In this document: piece by piece, positions 46,724 to 52,531 of the stretch
Position numbering within the stretch: position 1 is the first letter of the stretch
How the letters are laid out: every line of letters begins with the position of its first letter
NCBI GenBank assembly: GCA_902574685.1
Contig: CACGOO010000005.1
Span: 27,501-80,031 of the forward strand
Reading direction: 5' to 3'
DNA: 52,531 nucleotides
From: an uncultured Pelagibacteraceae bacterium
GTDB lineage: Bacteria > Pseudomonadota > Alphaproteobacteria > Pelagibacterales > Pelagibacteraceae
Notes under the pieces: model-generated
The model's input: only the letters and a program-made list of their open reading frames with translations
What the model was told of the DNA's origin: nothing
Database searches by the model: none
Translations under genes and position numbers: made by a program

Positions 46724-46798
46724 TTATATTGCTAGCTTGCAGCCAGCATGAAAATGATGTCTGTGAGTTTCTCTGTTAATAATAATGAATTTATTCAT
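46724..46798 (-). CDS. Possible histidine leader peptide (24 residues)
   Basis: A 24-codon ORF starts at ATG 46798 and ends 51 bases before tRNA-His on the same strand. The middle reads THRHHFHAG, with four His in six residues (12, 14, 15, 17). A perfect hairpin (46730-46748) overlaps its end. Such a His run before tRNA-His/hisS/hisZ/hisG resembles the his leader peptides of enterobacteria, where translation speed controls attenuation. There is no clear ribosome-binding site, and the hairpin is not followed by a U-run. Confidence 0.35.
   Translation of the reverse strand: MNKFIIINRETHRHHFHAGCKLAI
46730..46748 (-). other. Hairpin between the tiny ORF and tRNA-His
   Basis: TGCTAGC and GCCAGCA, around a TTGCA loop, form a 7-bp stem including one G-U pair on the transcript strand. 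It coincides with the last codons of the possible leader ORF. It may be part of a ribosome-responsive structure. Confidence 0.4.
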
Positions 46799-46848
46799 TG
46801 CTTTGTAGGTAGCATTTTTTTTTTTAAATGCAAGTAAGAAAAAGCATT

Positions 46849-46890
46849 GTACAGGAATAGCTATGTTTTTCACATATCCTATTCCTATAC
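46849..46890. terminator. Long hairpin after cspA
   Basis: Arms at 46849-46860 and 46879-46890 pair over 12 bases with one G-U, and an inner TATGT/ACATA stem extends it to about 17 bp around a GAAAA loop. It starts 27 bases after the cspA stop. In the cspA direction it is followed by AATGCTTTTTC, a weak U-run. It may be a terminator or a 3' stabilising structure. Confidence 0.5.
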
Positions 46891-46916
46891 AAATATTTTT
46901 GATGAATTAAATTTTA

Positions 46917-47129
46917 TTAACCTAATTTTTTCAAATTTACAGCGCTTGGACCTTTTTCGCCATCTTGAATTTCGAATTCTATAGCATCGTTTTCATTCAA
47001 AAATCTTAATCCTGCTTCTCTAACTGCAGATGCATGAACAAAACAATCCTTTTCACCATCTTCTCTTTCAATAAATCCGTAGCCCTTCTTTCCGTTGAAC
47101 CACTTGACCTTACCTTTTAGTGTACTCAT
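46917..47129 (-). CDS. cspA: Cold-shock domain protein
   Basis: This small RNA-binding protein of 70 residues has the two RNA motifs KGYGFIER and DCFVHASA in a single cold-shock domain. It starts with [11 protein letters not shown]. Such proteins melt RNA structure and aid cold growth or constitutive translation. It is monocistronic, with a promoter and dyad upstream and a hairpin downstream. Confidence 0.95.
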   Translation of the reverse strand: MSTLKGKVKWFNGKKGYGFIEREDGEKDCFVHASAVREAGLRFLNENDAIEFEIQDGEKGPSAVNLKKLG

Positions 47130-47150
47130 ACTTATTTATACTCTTTCTTT

Positions 47151-47180
47151 ATTATATTTGTTCTTATCATAATTGATAAG
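47151..47180 (-). promoter_or_regulatory. Candidate cspA promoter with dyad
   Basis: TTATCA (47174-47179) and TATAAT (47151-47156) are spaced by 17 bases on the minus strand, about 20 bases from the cspA ATG. A perfect 7-bp inverted repeat (CTTATCA 47163-47169, TGATAAG 47174-47180) covers the -35 and spacer. This is a possible operator position. Confidence 0.45.
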
Positions 47181-47240
47181 CGCGATAGGTATTAGATTTT
47201 AAATTCGAATGCAAGTTAAAATGATGTCTCTATTTTGAGG

Positions 47241-47313
47241 TGGAACCCCCTGAAATCGAATCAGGTCCCAATGCTTTTCAGGCATTTGTGCGCACCAGCT
47301 ACACCAGGGTTCC
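47241..47313 (-). tRNA. tRNA-Phe (anticodon GAA), divergent, CCA not encoded
   Basis: A 73-nt cloverleaf on the minus strand has acceptor GGAACCC/GGGTTCC, anticodon stem AATGC/GCATT with loop CTGAAAA (anticodon GAA), and T arm CCTGA-TTCGATT-TCAGG. The D arm (GTGT/GCAC) is unusual and position 21 does not look like the standard A. After discriminator A the DNA reads CCT, so CCA must be added. The other tRNAs here encode CCA. It lies 5 bases after infA and may be co-transcribed. Confidence 0.8.
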
Positions 47314-47318
47314 AATAA

Positions 47319-47534
47319 TTAAGATCTAAAAATTATACGACCTTTTGATAGATCGTATGGAGAAACTTCCAATTTTACTCTATCACCTTGTAAAACACGA
47401 ATACGATTTTTTCTTAGTTTTCCTGCTGTGTGAGCTGTAACGTTATGACCATTATCTAGTTTAACTCTAAACATAGCATTAGGAAGAAGATCAGTTACTA
47501 CACCTTCAAACTCTAACGTATCCTGTTTACTCAA
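47319..47534 (-). CDS. infA: Translation initiation factor IF-1
   Basis: IF-1 binds the 30S A site during initiation. The 71-residue OB-fold protein has [33 protein letters not shown] and [10 protein letters not shown], all diagnostic. It follows hisD by 4 bases, at the end of the murA-DUF2948-hisD run. tRNA-Phe is next. Confidence 0.96.
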   Translation of the reverse strand: MSKQDTLEFEGVVTDLLPNAMFRVKLDNGHNVTAHTAGKLRKNRIRVLQGDRVKLEVSPYDLSKGRIIFRS

Positions 47535-47538
47535 ATTA

Positions 47539-48801
47539 TTATCTCCTCATTCTTGATCTTATACTTAAAGCATGACCAAATAATTCTTCATACTCTGCGA
47601 GATGTGTAGCGGATTCTCCTATTTTCTCAACACCTTTTTTAGATAGAGTTATATAGCTGATTTTTTTATAAAATTCGTTAACATTCAATCCTGACGCAAA
47701 CCTTGCAGATCCAAAAGTTGGTAAGACATGATTTGTGCCAGCATTATAGTCTGTAAGTGCCATGGGAGAATATTTACCGATACAAACACTTCCTACATTT
47801 ATTATTTTATTAATTATATTGTTGGGTTTTGAAATATTAATTTCTAAGTGCTCGGGAGCAATCTCATTTATTGAATTGACTATGTCAGAATTTTTTTTTG
47901 CAAGAATTGCTAGACCATTATTTCTAAGACTTTTAAAAGCTATTGATCTTCTTGGTAATTTTTTTATTTTTTCTTTAATTTTTTTTTGAAATTCTTTTAT
48001 CAATTTTAAATCTTTTGAAATAAGAATACATTGCGAATTTTCATCGTGTTCTGCCTGACCTATCATAGATGTGAGCACATCTTCTATTTTAGTTTTATTA
48101 TCTGCTAATATTGTTATTTCTGAAGGACCAGCCACCATAGATTCTATACCTACCTGACCGAATAATTCTTTTTTAGCTGCAGCAACGAAAATGTTTCCGG
48201 GTCCAACAATTTTATTAACTTTTTGAATATACGCTAAACTTGCAATAGCCTGTGCACCACCCATTGAATATATTTCATTAATTCCCACTTTCTGAGCAGC
48301 ATATAAAACAGCCGGATTTAATTTTCCATTAAGTTTAGGATTGGCCAAAACTATTCTTTTAACGCCAGCAATTTTGGCTGGTATAGAATTCATAAGCAAT
48401 GTTGAAGGCAAATTTGCAGGAACATAAATTCCTACTGACTGTAATGGTAAGTATTTATAAGCTAGCTTATTGTTATATTTATCCTTGTAAAAAATATTTT
48501 TTCTCTGCTGTTTTTTATGAAAATTGAAGATTCTATTATATGCTAAATCAATTGATTGTATTATTTTTTTATCTAAAGATTTAATTGAAGTTTTTAGATC
48601 TTTATCTTTAATTTTTATCGACTTGTTATTGCTAAATTTTTTTTCGTATTTTAACAATGCCTTGTTCTTATTAATTTTTACATCTTTTAGAATTTTTTTT
48701 ACTATAGTGGTGTCAATATTTTTTCCGGTTCTTCTTGAATCCAAAAAGTTTATTAATTTTTTTTTATAGTTGGCGCTTTTAGTATCTAAAAATCTAATCA
48801 T
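47539..48801 (-). CDS. hisD: Histidinol dehydrogenase
   Basis: HisD oxidises histidinol to histidine in two NAD-dependent steps, the last in the pathway. The 420-residue protein has [13 protein letters not shown], the [12 protein letters not shown] block, GPSEITI, and the zinc/catalytic region with HDENSQC. It overlaps DUF2948 by 8 bases. It lies outside the hisS-hisZ-hisG cluster. Confidence 0.95.
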   Translation of the reverse strand: MIRFLDTKSANYKKKLINFLDSRRTGKNIDTTIVKKILKDVKINKNKALLKYEKKFSNNKSIKIKDKDLKTSIKSLDKKIIQSIDLAYNRIFNFHKKQQRKNIFYKDKYNNKLAYKYLPLQSVGIYVPANLPSTLLMNSIPAKIAGVKRIVLANPKLNGKLNPAVLYAAQKVGINEIYSMGGAQAIASLAYIQKVNKIVGPGNIFVAAAKKELFGQVGIESMVAGPSEITILADNKTKIEDVLTSMIGQAEHDENSQCILISKDLKLIKEFQKKIKEKIKKLPRRSIAFKSLRNNGLAILAKKNSDIVNSINEIAPEHLEINISKPNNIINKIINVGSVCIGKYSPMALTDYNAGTNHVLPTFGSARFASGLNVNEFYKKISYITLSKKGVEKIGESATHLAEYEELFGHALSIRSRMRR

Positions 48802-49186
48802 TTTTAATTTTTTGATCCTCCAATGTTACATCGATAACTTCCGTGGACAGTGTTATAATTCCATTTTTTGAAAATAACAGAACTATTTCAAAATTTTCTT
48901 TTTTTTTAAAAATATCAATTGCGAATAACTCTAAAGTTAAATCTGCATTGGACTGATTAATATTTTTAGACTTGGAACTTTCAATAAATTCAAATTTTAC
49001 AACACTATTAATAGATTTACCACTATCTCCTTCCTTATCCATTCTTATAACAGAGAGTAAAAAAATTTTTGTTGAAGGCAAGTATTTAATATCAGAAATT
49101 TTGACTTTAGACTCAGCGCATATTGCTGAAATAATTTGTAAGTCATCTGGAGATTGAGCGATTACTTTCTTTAAAAAATTATTCAC
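48794..49186 (-). CDS. DUF2948 family protein
   Basis: This 130-residue protein contains AQSPDDLQIISAICAESKVKIS at the start and SVVKFEFIESSK in the middle. This is the alphaproteobacterial DUF2948 family, regularly found between murA and hisD, as here. Function is unknown. Overlaps on both sides show that it is part of the same transcription unit. Confidence 0.87.
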   Translation of the reverse strand: MNNFLKKVIAQSPDDLQIISAICAESKVKISDIKYLPSTKIFLLSVIRMDKEGDSGKSINSVVKFEFIESSKSKNINQSNADLTLELFAIDIFKKKENFEIVLLFSKNGIITLSTEVIDVTLEDQKIKND

Positions 49187-50448
49187 TTAGATATTCTTTT
49201 AATTTTAACCCCAATTTTTTTTAATTTATTTTCAATTTTTTCATAACCTCGGTCTAAATGATACACTCTATTTATAATTGACGTTCCTCTCGAAATAAAA
49301 GCTGCTAATACTAAAGCTACAGATGCCCTTAAATCACTAGACATTAACTCTGCCCCCTCTAGATTATTAGTTCCTTCAATAATTGCTTTGTTTCCTTTAA
49401 TATTTATTTTTGCACCTAGTCTTTTTAATTCTGGAACATGCATAAATCTGTTTTCAAATATATTTTCTTCTATTGTGCTTTTTCCATTTGCTCTAGTTAA
49501 TAATACCATAATTTGAGCCTGCAAATCAGTGGGGAAGTTTGGATATTCTCCAGTTTTTAAAAAATCTAAACTTCGAATTTTTTTTGGTCCAATAATTTGA
49601 AGTGTATTTTTTGTGGTTTTTATTTTTGCCCCAATTTTCTTAAGTAAATTTATCTCTGTATTAATAATTTTTGGCTCAAAGTTTTTAATTTTTAAGTTTC
49701 CTCCATTTAAACATGCAGCAACACAAAAAGTGCCAGCTTCAATTCTATCATTCATAATTGAGTAACTTATACTTTTTAGTGTTTTGACTCCTTCAATCTT
49801 TAGAGTTCTTTTACCGATCCATTTCATTTTCGCGCCTGCAGTTTTCAAAAAATTTGTTAGATCTTTTATCTCTGGCTCTATAGCACAATTACTAATAATT
49901 GTTGTCCCTTTTGCAAGACAAGCGGCAAGAATAGAATTTTCAGTAGCACCAACAGATATTTTTGAAAATTTTATTTCTGAACCGACCAGTCCCTCTTTTG
50001 CTTTTGCATTTACATATCCTTTTTTAATTCGAATTTTGACACCTAGTTTCGATAAAGCTTTTAAGTGTATATCTATTGGCCTTACTCCTATGCTGCAACC
50101 ACCTGGGCTGCTTACTTTTGCTTCCTTATTCTTTGCTAGCAAAGGACCTAGAACTAAAATTCCTGCTCTCATAGTTTTAACAAGAGAATAAGGCGCAAAA
50201 AAATTATTTTTTTTTCCTTTGGAAATTGTTGCAATTTTTTTATTGTTTTTAAAAATAATTTTTCTTCCTAACGATTTAAGCAAATTAAGCATCGTATCTA
50301 TATCTTTAACTCTTGGAAGGTTTTTAATTGTTACATTTTTATCAAAAAGTAAAGTTGCAGCGAGTATTGGTAGAGCAGAATTTTTACTTCCAGAAATTGA
50401 TACCTCTCCTCTGATCTTGGAGGGACCATATATTTTAAATTTGTCCAT
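49183..50448 (-). CDS. murA: UDP-N-acetylglucosamine 1-carboxyvinyltransferase
   Basis: MurA commits UDP-GlcNAc to peptidoglycan by adding enolpyruvate from PEP. The 421-residue protein starts with GEVSISGSKNSALPILAATL. The active-site loop SSPGGCSIGVRPID has the fosfomycin-target cysteine. FPTDLQAQ is also present. It follows dcd with a 1-base gap and overlaps DUF2948 by 4. Confidence 0.96.
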   Translation of the reverse strand: MDKFKIYGPSKIRGEVSISGSKNSALPILAATLLFDKNVTIKNLPRVKDIDTMLNLLKSLGRKIIFKNNKKIATISKGKKNNFFAPYSLVKTMRAGILVLGPLLAKNKEAKVSSPGGCSIGVRPIDIHLKALSKLGVKIRIKKGYVNAKAKEGLVGSEIKFSKISVGATENSILAACLAKGTTIISNCAIEPEIKDLTNFLKTAGAKMKWIGKRTLKIEGVKTLKSISYSIMNDRIEAGTFCVAACLNGGNLKIKNFEPKIINTEINLLKKIGAKIKTTKNTLQIIGPKKIRSLDFLKTGEYPNFPTDLQAQIMVLLTRANGKSTIEENIFENRFMHVPELKRLGAKINIKGNKAIIEGTNNLEGAELMSSDLRASVALVLAAFISRGTSIINRVYHLDRGYEKIENKLKKIGVKIKRISK

Positions 50449-50449
50449 T

Positions 50450-51004
50450 TTAAATTTTAGGAAGCGTTACCCCTTTTTGACCCATATATTTTCCATTTCT
50501 GTCGGCATATGATACGTCGGGCTTCTCATTTCCCTTTAAAAATATAAATTGAGCTACACCCTCATTAGCATATATTTTTGCGGGTAGTGGAGTTGTATTA
50601 GAAAATTCAAGTGTTACATGACCTTCCCATCCTGGCTCCAAAGGTGTTACATTAACAATTATTCCGCATCTAGCATAAGTAGACTTACCTAAACAAATAA
50701 CTAAGACATCGCTAGGAATTTTAAAATATTCGACTGTTCTTGCTAAAACGAAAGAATTTGGTGGAATAATACATTCATCAGACTCTTTAGTAACAAAATT
50801 TGTAGGTTTAAAATTTTTTGGATCTACAATCTCAGAGTTAACGTTAGTAAATATTTTAAACTCATTAGATACTCTCGCATCGTATCCATAAGAAGAAACA
50901 CCAAATGAAATTTTCCCTTCTCTTACCTGTTTGTCTTCAAATGGAGAAATCATTGCCTGTTCTTTAGCCATCTTAATTATCCACTTATCTGATTGTACTG
51001 ACAT
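50450..51004 (-). CDS. dcd: dCTP deaminase
   Basis: Dcd makes dUTP from dCTP for thymidylate synthesis. The 184-residue protein has the family start (SVQSDKWI), [13 protein letters not shown], and the catalytic block [24 protein letters not shown] and the C-terminal [10 protein letters not shown] are typical. It is followed by murA and preceded by the 33-residue basic ORF, which ends directly at its start codon. Confidence 0.95.
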   Translation of the reverse strand: MSVQSDKWIIKMAKEQAMISPFEDKQVREGKISFGVSSYGYDARVSNEFKIFTNVNSEIVDPKNFKPTNFVTKESDECIIPPNSFVLARTVEYFKIPSDVLVICLGKSTYARCGIIVNVTPLEPGWEGHVTLEFSNTTPLPAKIYANEGVAQFIFLKGNEKPDVSYADRNGKYMGQKGVTLPKI

Positions 51005-51106
51005 TTATTTATTTTTTTTGTTTTTTCTTTGAAATATTTTTCTTTTTCTTAAATTTTTGCGCAAAGCTTCTTCGAGTCTAGCTTTTTTATCCTTCTTCCT
51101 GTCCAT
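51005..51106 (-). CDS. Small basic conserved-looking protein (33 residues)
   Basis: A 33-codon ORF starts MDRKKDKKARLEEALRKNLR and ends in a Lys/Arg/Asn-rich tail, stopping at the base before the dcd ATG. It resembles short alphaproteobacterial proteins with an RLxEALRxNLRRRK pattern that I recall. The tight fit between its neighbours and codon pattern suggest it is real. The basic charge suggests RNA or DNA contact; function is unknown. Confidence 0.65.
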   Translation of the reverse strand: MDRKKDKKARLEEALRKNLRKRKIFQRKNKKNK

Positions 51107-51111
51107 TTTGA

Positions 51112-51309
51112 TTACTTTTTGTCTGGATTGGTAAGGTGATCCAAAGTTATTACTTGATCGATTGGTATTGTTTTATCCTCTGGACTTTTGGGGTCACCTT
51201 GTTTGGCTATTTTTTTTGCTCTTCTTTCAGCAAGCTTTTTCTCTCTTTTAGCTTGCTTCTCCATAGCTTTAGCTCCTCTTGTCGATTTATAATCGTAGTG
51301 AATTCCCAT
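51112..51309 (-). CDS. Small hypothetical protein, charged
   Basis: This 65-residue protein has the N-terminus MGIHYDYKSTRGAKAMEKQAK, then a Lys/Arg/Glu-rich helix (REKKLAERRAKKIAKQ) and a C-terminal IPIDQVITLDHLTNPDK. I recognise it as similar to short conserved alphaproteobacterial proteins but cannot name a function. The 33-residue ORF follows by 5 bases, and they probably share a promoter in the 51310-51403 spacer. Confidence 0.75.
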   Translation of the reverse strand: MGIHYDYKSTRGAKAMEKQAKREKKLAERRAKKIAKQGDPKSPEDKTIPIDQVITLDHLTNPDKK

Positions 51310-51363
51310 ATCATTTTCCTAATTTAGATATACCTGATTTTCAAAAAAAATTAAGGCAATTAT

Positions 51364-51392
51364 TTGAAAAAAACAATTTTATACACTAATTA
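51364..51392 (+). promoter_or_regulatory. Candidate tRNA-Thr promoter
   Basis: TTGAAA (51364-51369) followed after 17 bases by TAATTA (51387-51392) lies just upstream of the tRNA 5' end. A TATAAT at 51391-51396 is a competing -10 with too long a spacer. The whole spacer is AT-rich, so the match is modest. Confidence 0.35.
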
Positions 51393-51403
51393 TAATTAAA
51401 AAT

Positions 51404-51477
51404 GCCCTCATAGTTAAATGGTATAACACATCCATGGTAAGGATGAGTTTCCAGTTCAATTCTGGGTGAGGGCACCA
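51404..51477 (+). tRNA. tRNA-Thr (anticodon GGT)
   Basis: A 74-nt cloverleaf begins GCCCTCATAGTTAAATGG and has anticodon stem-loop CATCCATGGTAAGGATG (anticodon GGT). The T arm contains AGTTCAATTCT and CCA is encoded. It is convergent with the TVP38-like gene one base away. Confidence 0.95.
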
Positions 51478-51478
51478 G

Positions 51479-52195
51479 CTATTTGTAAAATTTTTTTCTG
51501 ATTATAAATCCAATTAAAACCAAGATTATCATACCAATTATTGGCATATAAATATCTGGAGTTGAAATTATATCAAATATATTTGGAAGTTCTTGATTAT
51601 TTTCAATTACTTTATTTAGCCCTGCACCAAGTGAAGCTCCAACGAATAACTGTGGTGTCATCCCAATAACAGATCCAAAAAAGAAATTTCTAATCTTAAC
51701 ATTAAATAATGTTGGTAAAATATTTGAAATAAAAAAAGGTATACCGCCAACAAATCTATATATCAAAAAAAAAGTAAATTCATTTTTTTTAAATTTTTCA
51801 GTAAGGTTATAAAACTTTGATGAAAATTTTTTTTTTATTAAATCTTTAAAAAAATAATTTGCACAAATATATAAAATTGTTGCACCAAAAGATAAACCAA
51901 ACACTATAAGTATTGTCCCTAACCATTTTCCAAATAGAAATCCTCCAACTAAAAAAACTGGTGATCCAAATCCTAAGAGTATAACCCAAATAATCACTCC
52001 AATAAAAAATAATATGCTAGCAATTAAAAGATTGGAATTTTTGATATCATTTAGTTTATCTCTATTATTTTTTATAAGTTCAAAACTTGAAAAGTCATCA
52101 AATGAGAAATAGCTAAAAAAAAGCAACAAAAAGCCTGTAACTATGGAAAGATATATGATACCGAGAATAATTTTTAATTTATTTTCATTTTCCAT
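51479..52195 (-). CDS. TVP38/TMEM64 (VTT domain) membrane protein
   Basis: This 238-residue inner-membrane protein has about five or six hydrophobic segments. The VTT core includes GSPVFLVGGFLFG, the loop FGATILY and YRFVGGIPFFISNILPT, followed by GMTPQLFVGASLG. These are DedA-related transporter-like proteins, some of which are implicated in lipid scrambling. The substrate is unknown. It is divergent from rpmH. Confidence 0.88.
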   Translation of the reverse strand: MENENKLKIILGIIYLSIVTGFLLLFFSYFSFDDFSSFELIKNNRDKLNDIKNSNLLIASILFFIGVIIWVILLGFGSPVFLVGGFLFGKWLGTILIVFGLSFGATILYICANYFFKDLIKKKFSSKFYNLTEKFKKNEFTFFLIYRFVGGIPFFISNILPTLFNVKIRNFFFGSVIGMTPQLFVGASLGAGLNKVIENNQELPNIFDIISTPDIYMPIIGMIILVLIGFIIRKKFYK

Positions 52196-52279
52196 ATTGT
52201 TCTAATTTATTAAAAATCGCTGTACTTATATACATTAAATTGTATAACTACCGAAATTTAACAAAAAAGAAGCCTTAAT

Positions 52280-52414
52280 ATGAAACGTACATATCAACCT
52301 AGTAAAAAAGTGAGAAAAAGAAGGCATGGTTTTAGGTCTAAAATGAAAACTAAAGGTGGAAGAAAACTAATTAGAAGAAGAAGAAGTAAGGGTAGAAAAA
52401 AACTCACTGTTTAA
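52280..52414 (+). CDS. rpmH: 50S ribosomal protein L34
   Basis: L34 is a tiny basic ribosomal protein. The 44-residue ORF starts [19 protein letters not shown], followed by [16 protein letters not shown], a nearly invariant pattern. An AGAAG lies 8 bases before the ATG. rnpA follows with a 1-base overlap (TAATG), the standard rpmH-rnpA pair. Confidence 0.97.
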   Translation: MKRTYQPSKKVRKRRHGFRSKMKTKGGRKLIRRRRSKGRKKLTV

Positions 52415-52531
52415 TGCAGGTTAAATTAAAAAGTTTATCCAAAAATGAAGATTTTAAATTTATTTTAAATGGTAAAAAAATTTCAAATAAATATTCAACA
52501 ATTTTTTACAGGAGATTAGAAAATAAAAGTA
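52414..52531 (+). CDS. rnpA: Ribonuclease P protein component, 5' part only
   Basis: RnpA helps RNase P RNA bind pre-tRNA leaders. The gene starts at the ATG overlapping the rpmH stop and runs off the window; 39 codons are visible. The start [18 protein letters not shown] fits the family opening (xxLxxxxDFxxVL), and the position after rpmH supports it. Confidence 0.85.
   Translation, partial: MQVKLKSLSKNEDFKFILNGKKISNKYSTIFYRRLENKS

Noticed and set aside
47160..47225. Second His-rich leader reading RHHF upstream of cspA
   Set aside because: The frame is preceded immediately by a TAG stop and has no start codon, so it is not a translated leader.

Overview
The window is AT-rich and extremely gene-dense. 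Many neighbouring genes overlap by 1-20 bases, and convergent genes end within a few bases of each other without a terminator. Gene content points to an alphaproteobacterium: GcrA, DUF2948 next to hisD and murA, DUF4167, DUF1178, an NDUFA9-like protein, membrane-anchored cytochrome c, a 16S-Ile-Ala-23S rRNA operon, and tRNA-His without the usual G-1. Streamlining plus base composition suggest the SAR11 / Pelagibacterales group. That lineage call is inference from gene content and style, not from a phylogeny.

Layout. 1-2.9 kb: the promoter-proximal part of an rRNA operon on the minus strand (16S, tRNA-Ile, tRNA-Ala, start of 23S), with a clear long-range processing stem around 16S. 3-15 kb: an M23 endopeptidase, then a minus-strand run lysC-ispG-prfA-prmC-DUF4167, ubiG, DUF1178, argJ, secA and accA. 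15-26 kb: malate synthase, the recR-ybaB-dnaX block headed by a 4.5S SRP RNA, pheA, kdsB, cytochrome c, argF-argD, gcrA and an NDUFA9-like gene. 26.3-38.8 kb: one long plus-strand run of 14 closely packed genes, rnd-kdsD-lptC-lptB-aroA-cmk-rpsA-ihfB-like-pyrF-trpF-trpB-trpA-accD-folC. It mixes LPS export, shikimate/tryptophan, nucleotide, fatty-acid and folate functions. 38.8-42.6 kb: trxA, then exonuclease I, an MGME1-like PD-(D/E)XK nuclease and RmuC, which look like a DNA-end processing group. 42.6-46.7 kb: tRNA-His-hisS-hisZ-sulfotransferase-hisG, preceded by a tiny ORF rich in His codons. 46.9-51.3 kb: cspA, tRNA-Phe, infA, hisD, DUF2948, murA, dcd and two small basic proteins. The end holds tRNA-Thr, a TVP38-like membrane protein and rpmH-rnpA.

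Most genes are ordinary housekeeping. The points worth a second look are: a possible His-codon leader peptide upstream of tRNA-His/hisS/hisZ/hisG; a tryptophan synthase beta chain with several signature residues replaced; a cytidylate kinase without the P-loop lysine; AccD with a collapsed zinc knuckle and AccA with a C-terminal membrane-anchor-like tail; a homolog-like match to the mitochondrial nuclease MGME1; no visible glycine riboswitch before malate synthase; and an unusual tRNA-Phe without encoded CCA. Several of these may be lineage-wide traits. That cannot be decided without database comparison.
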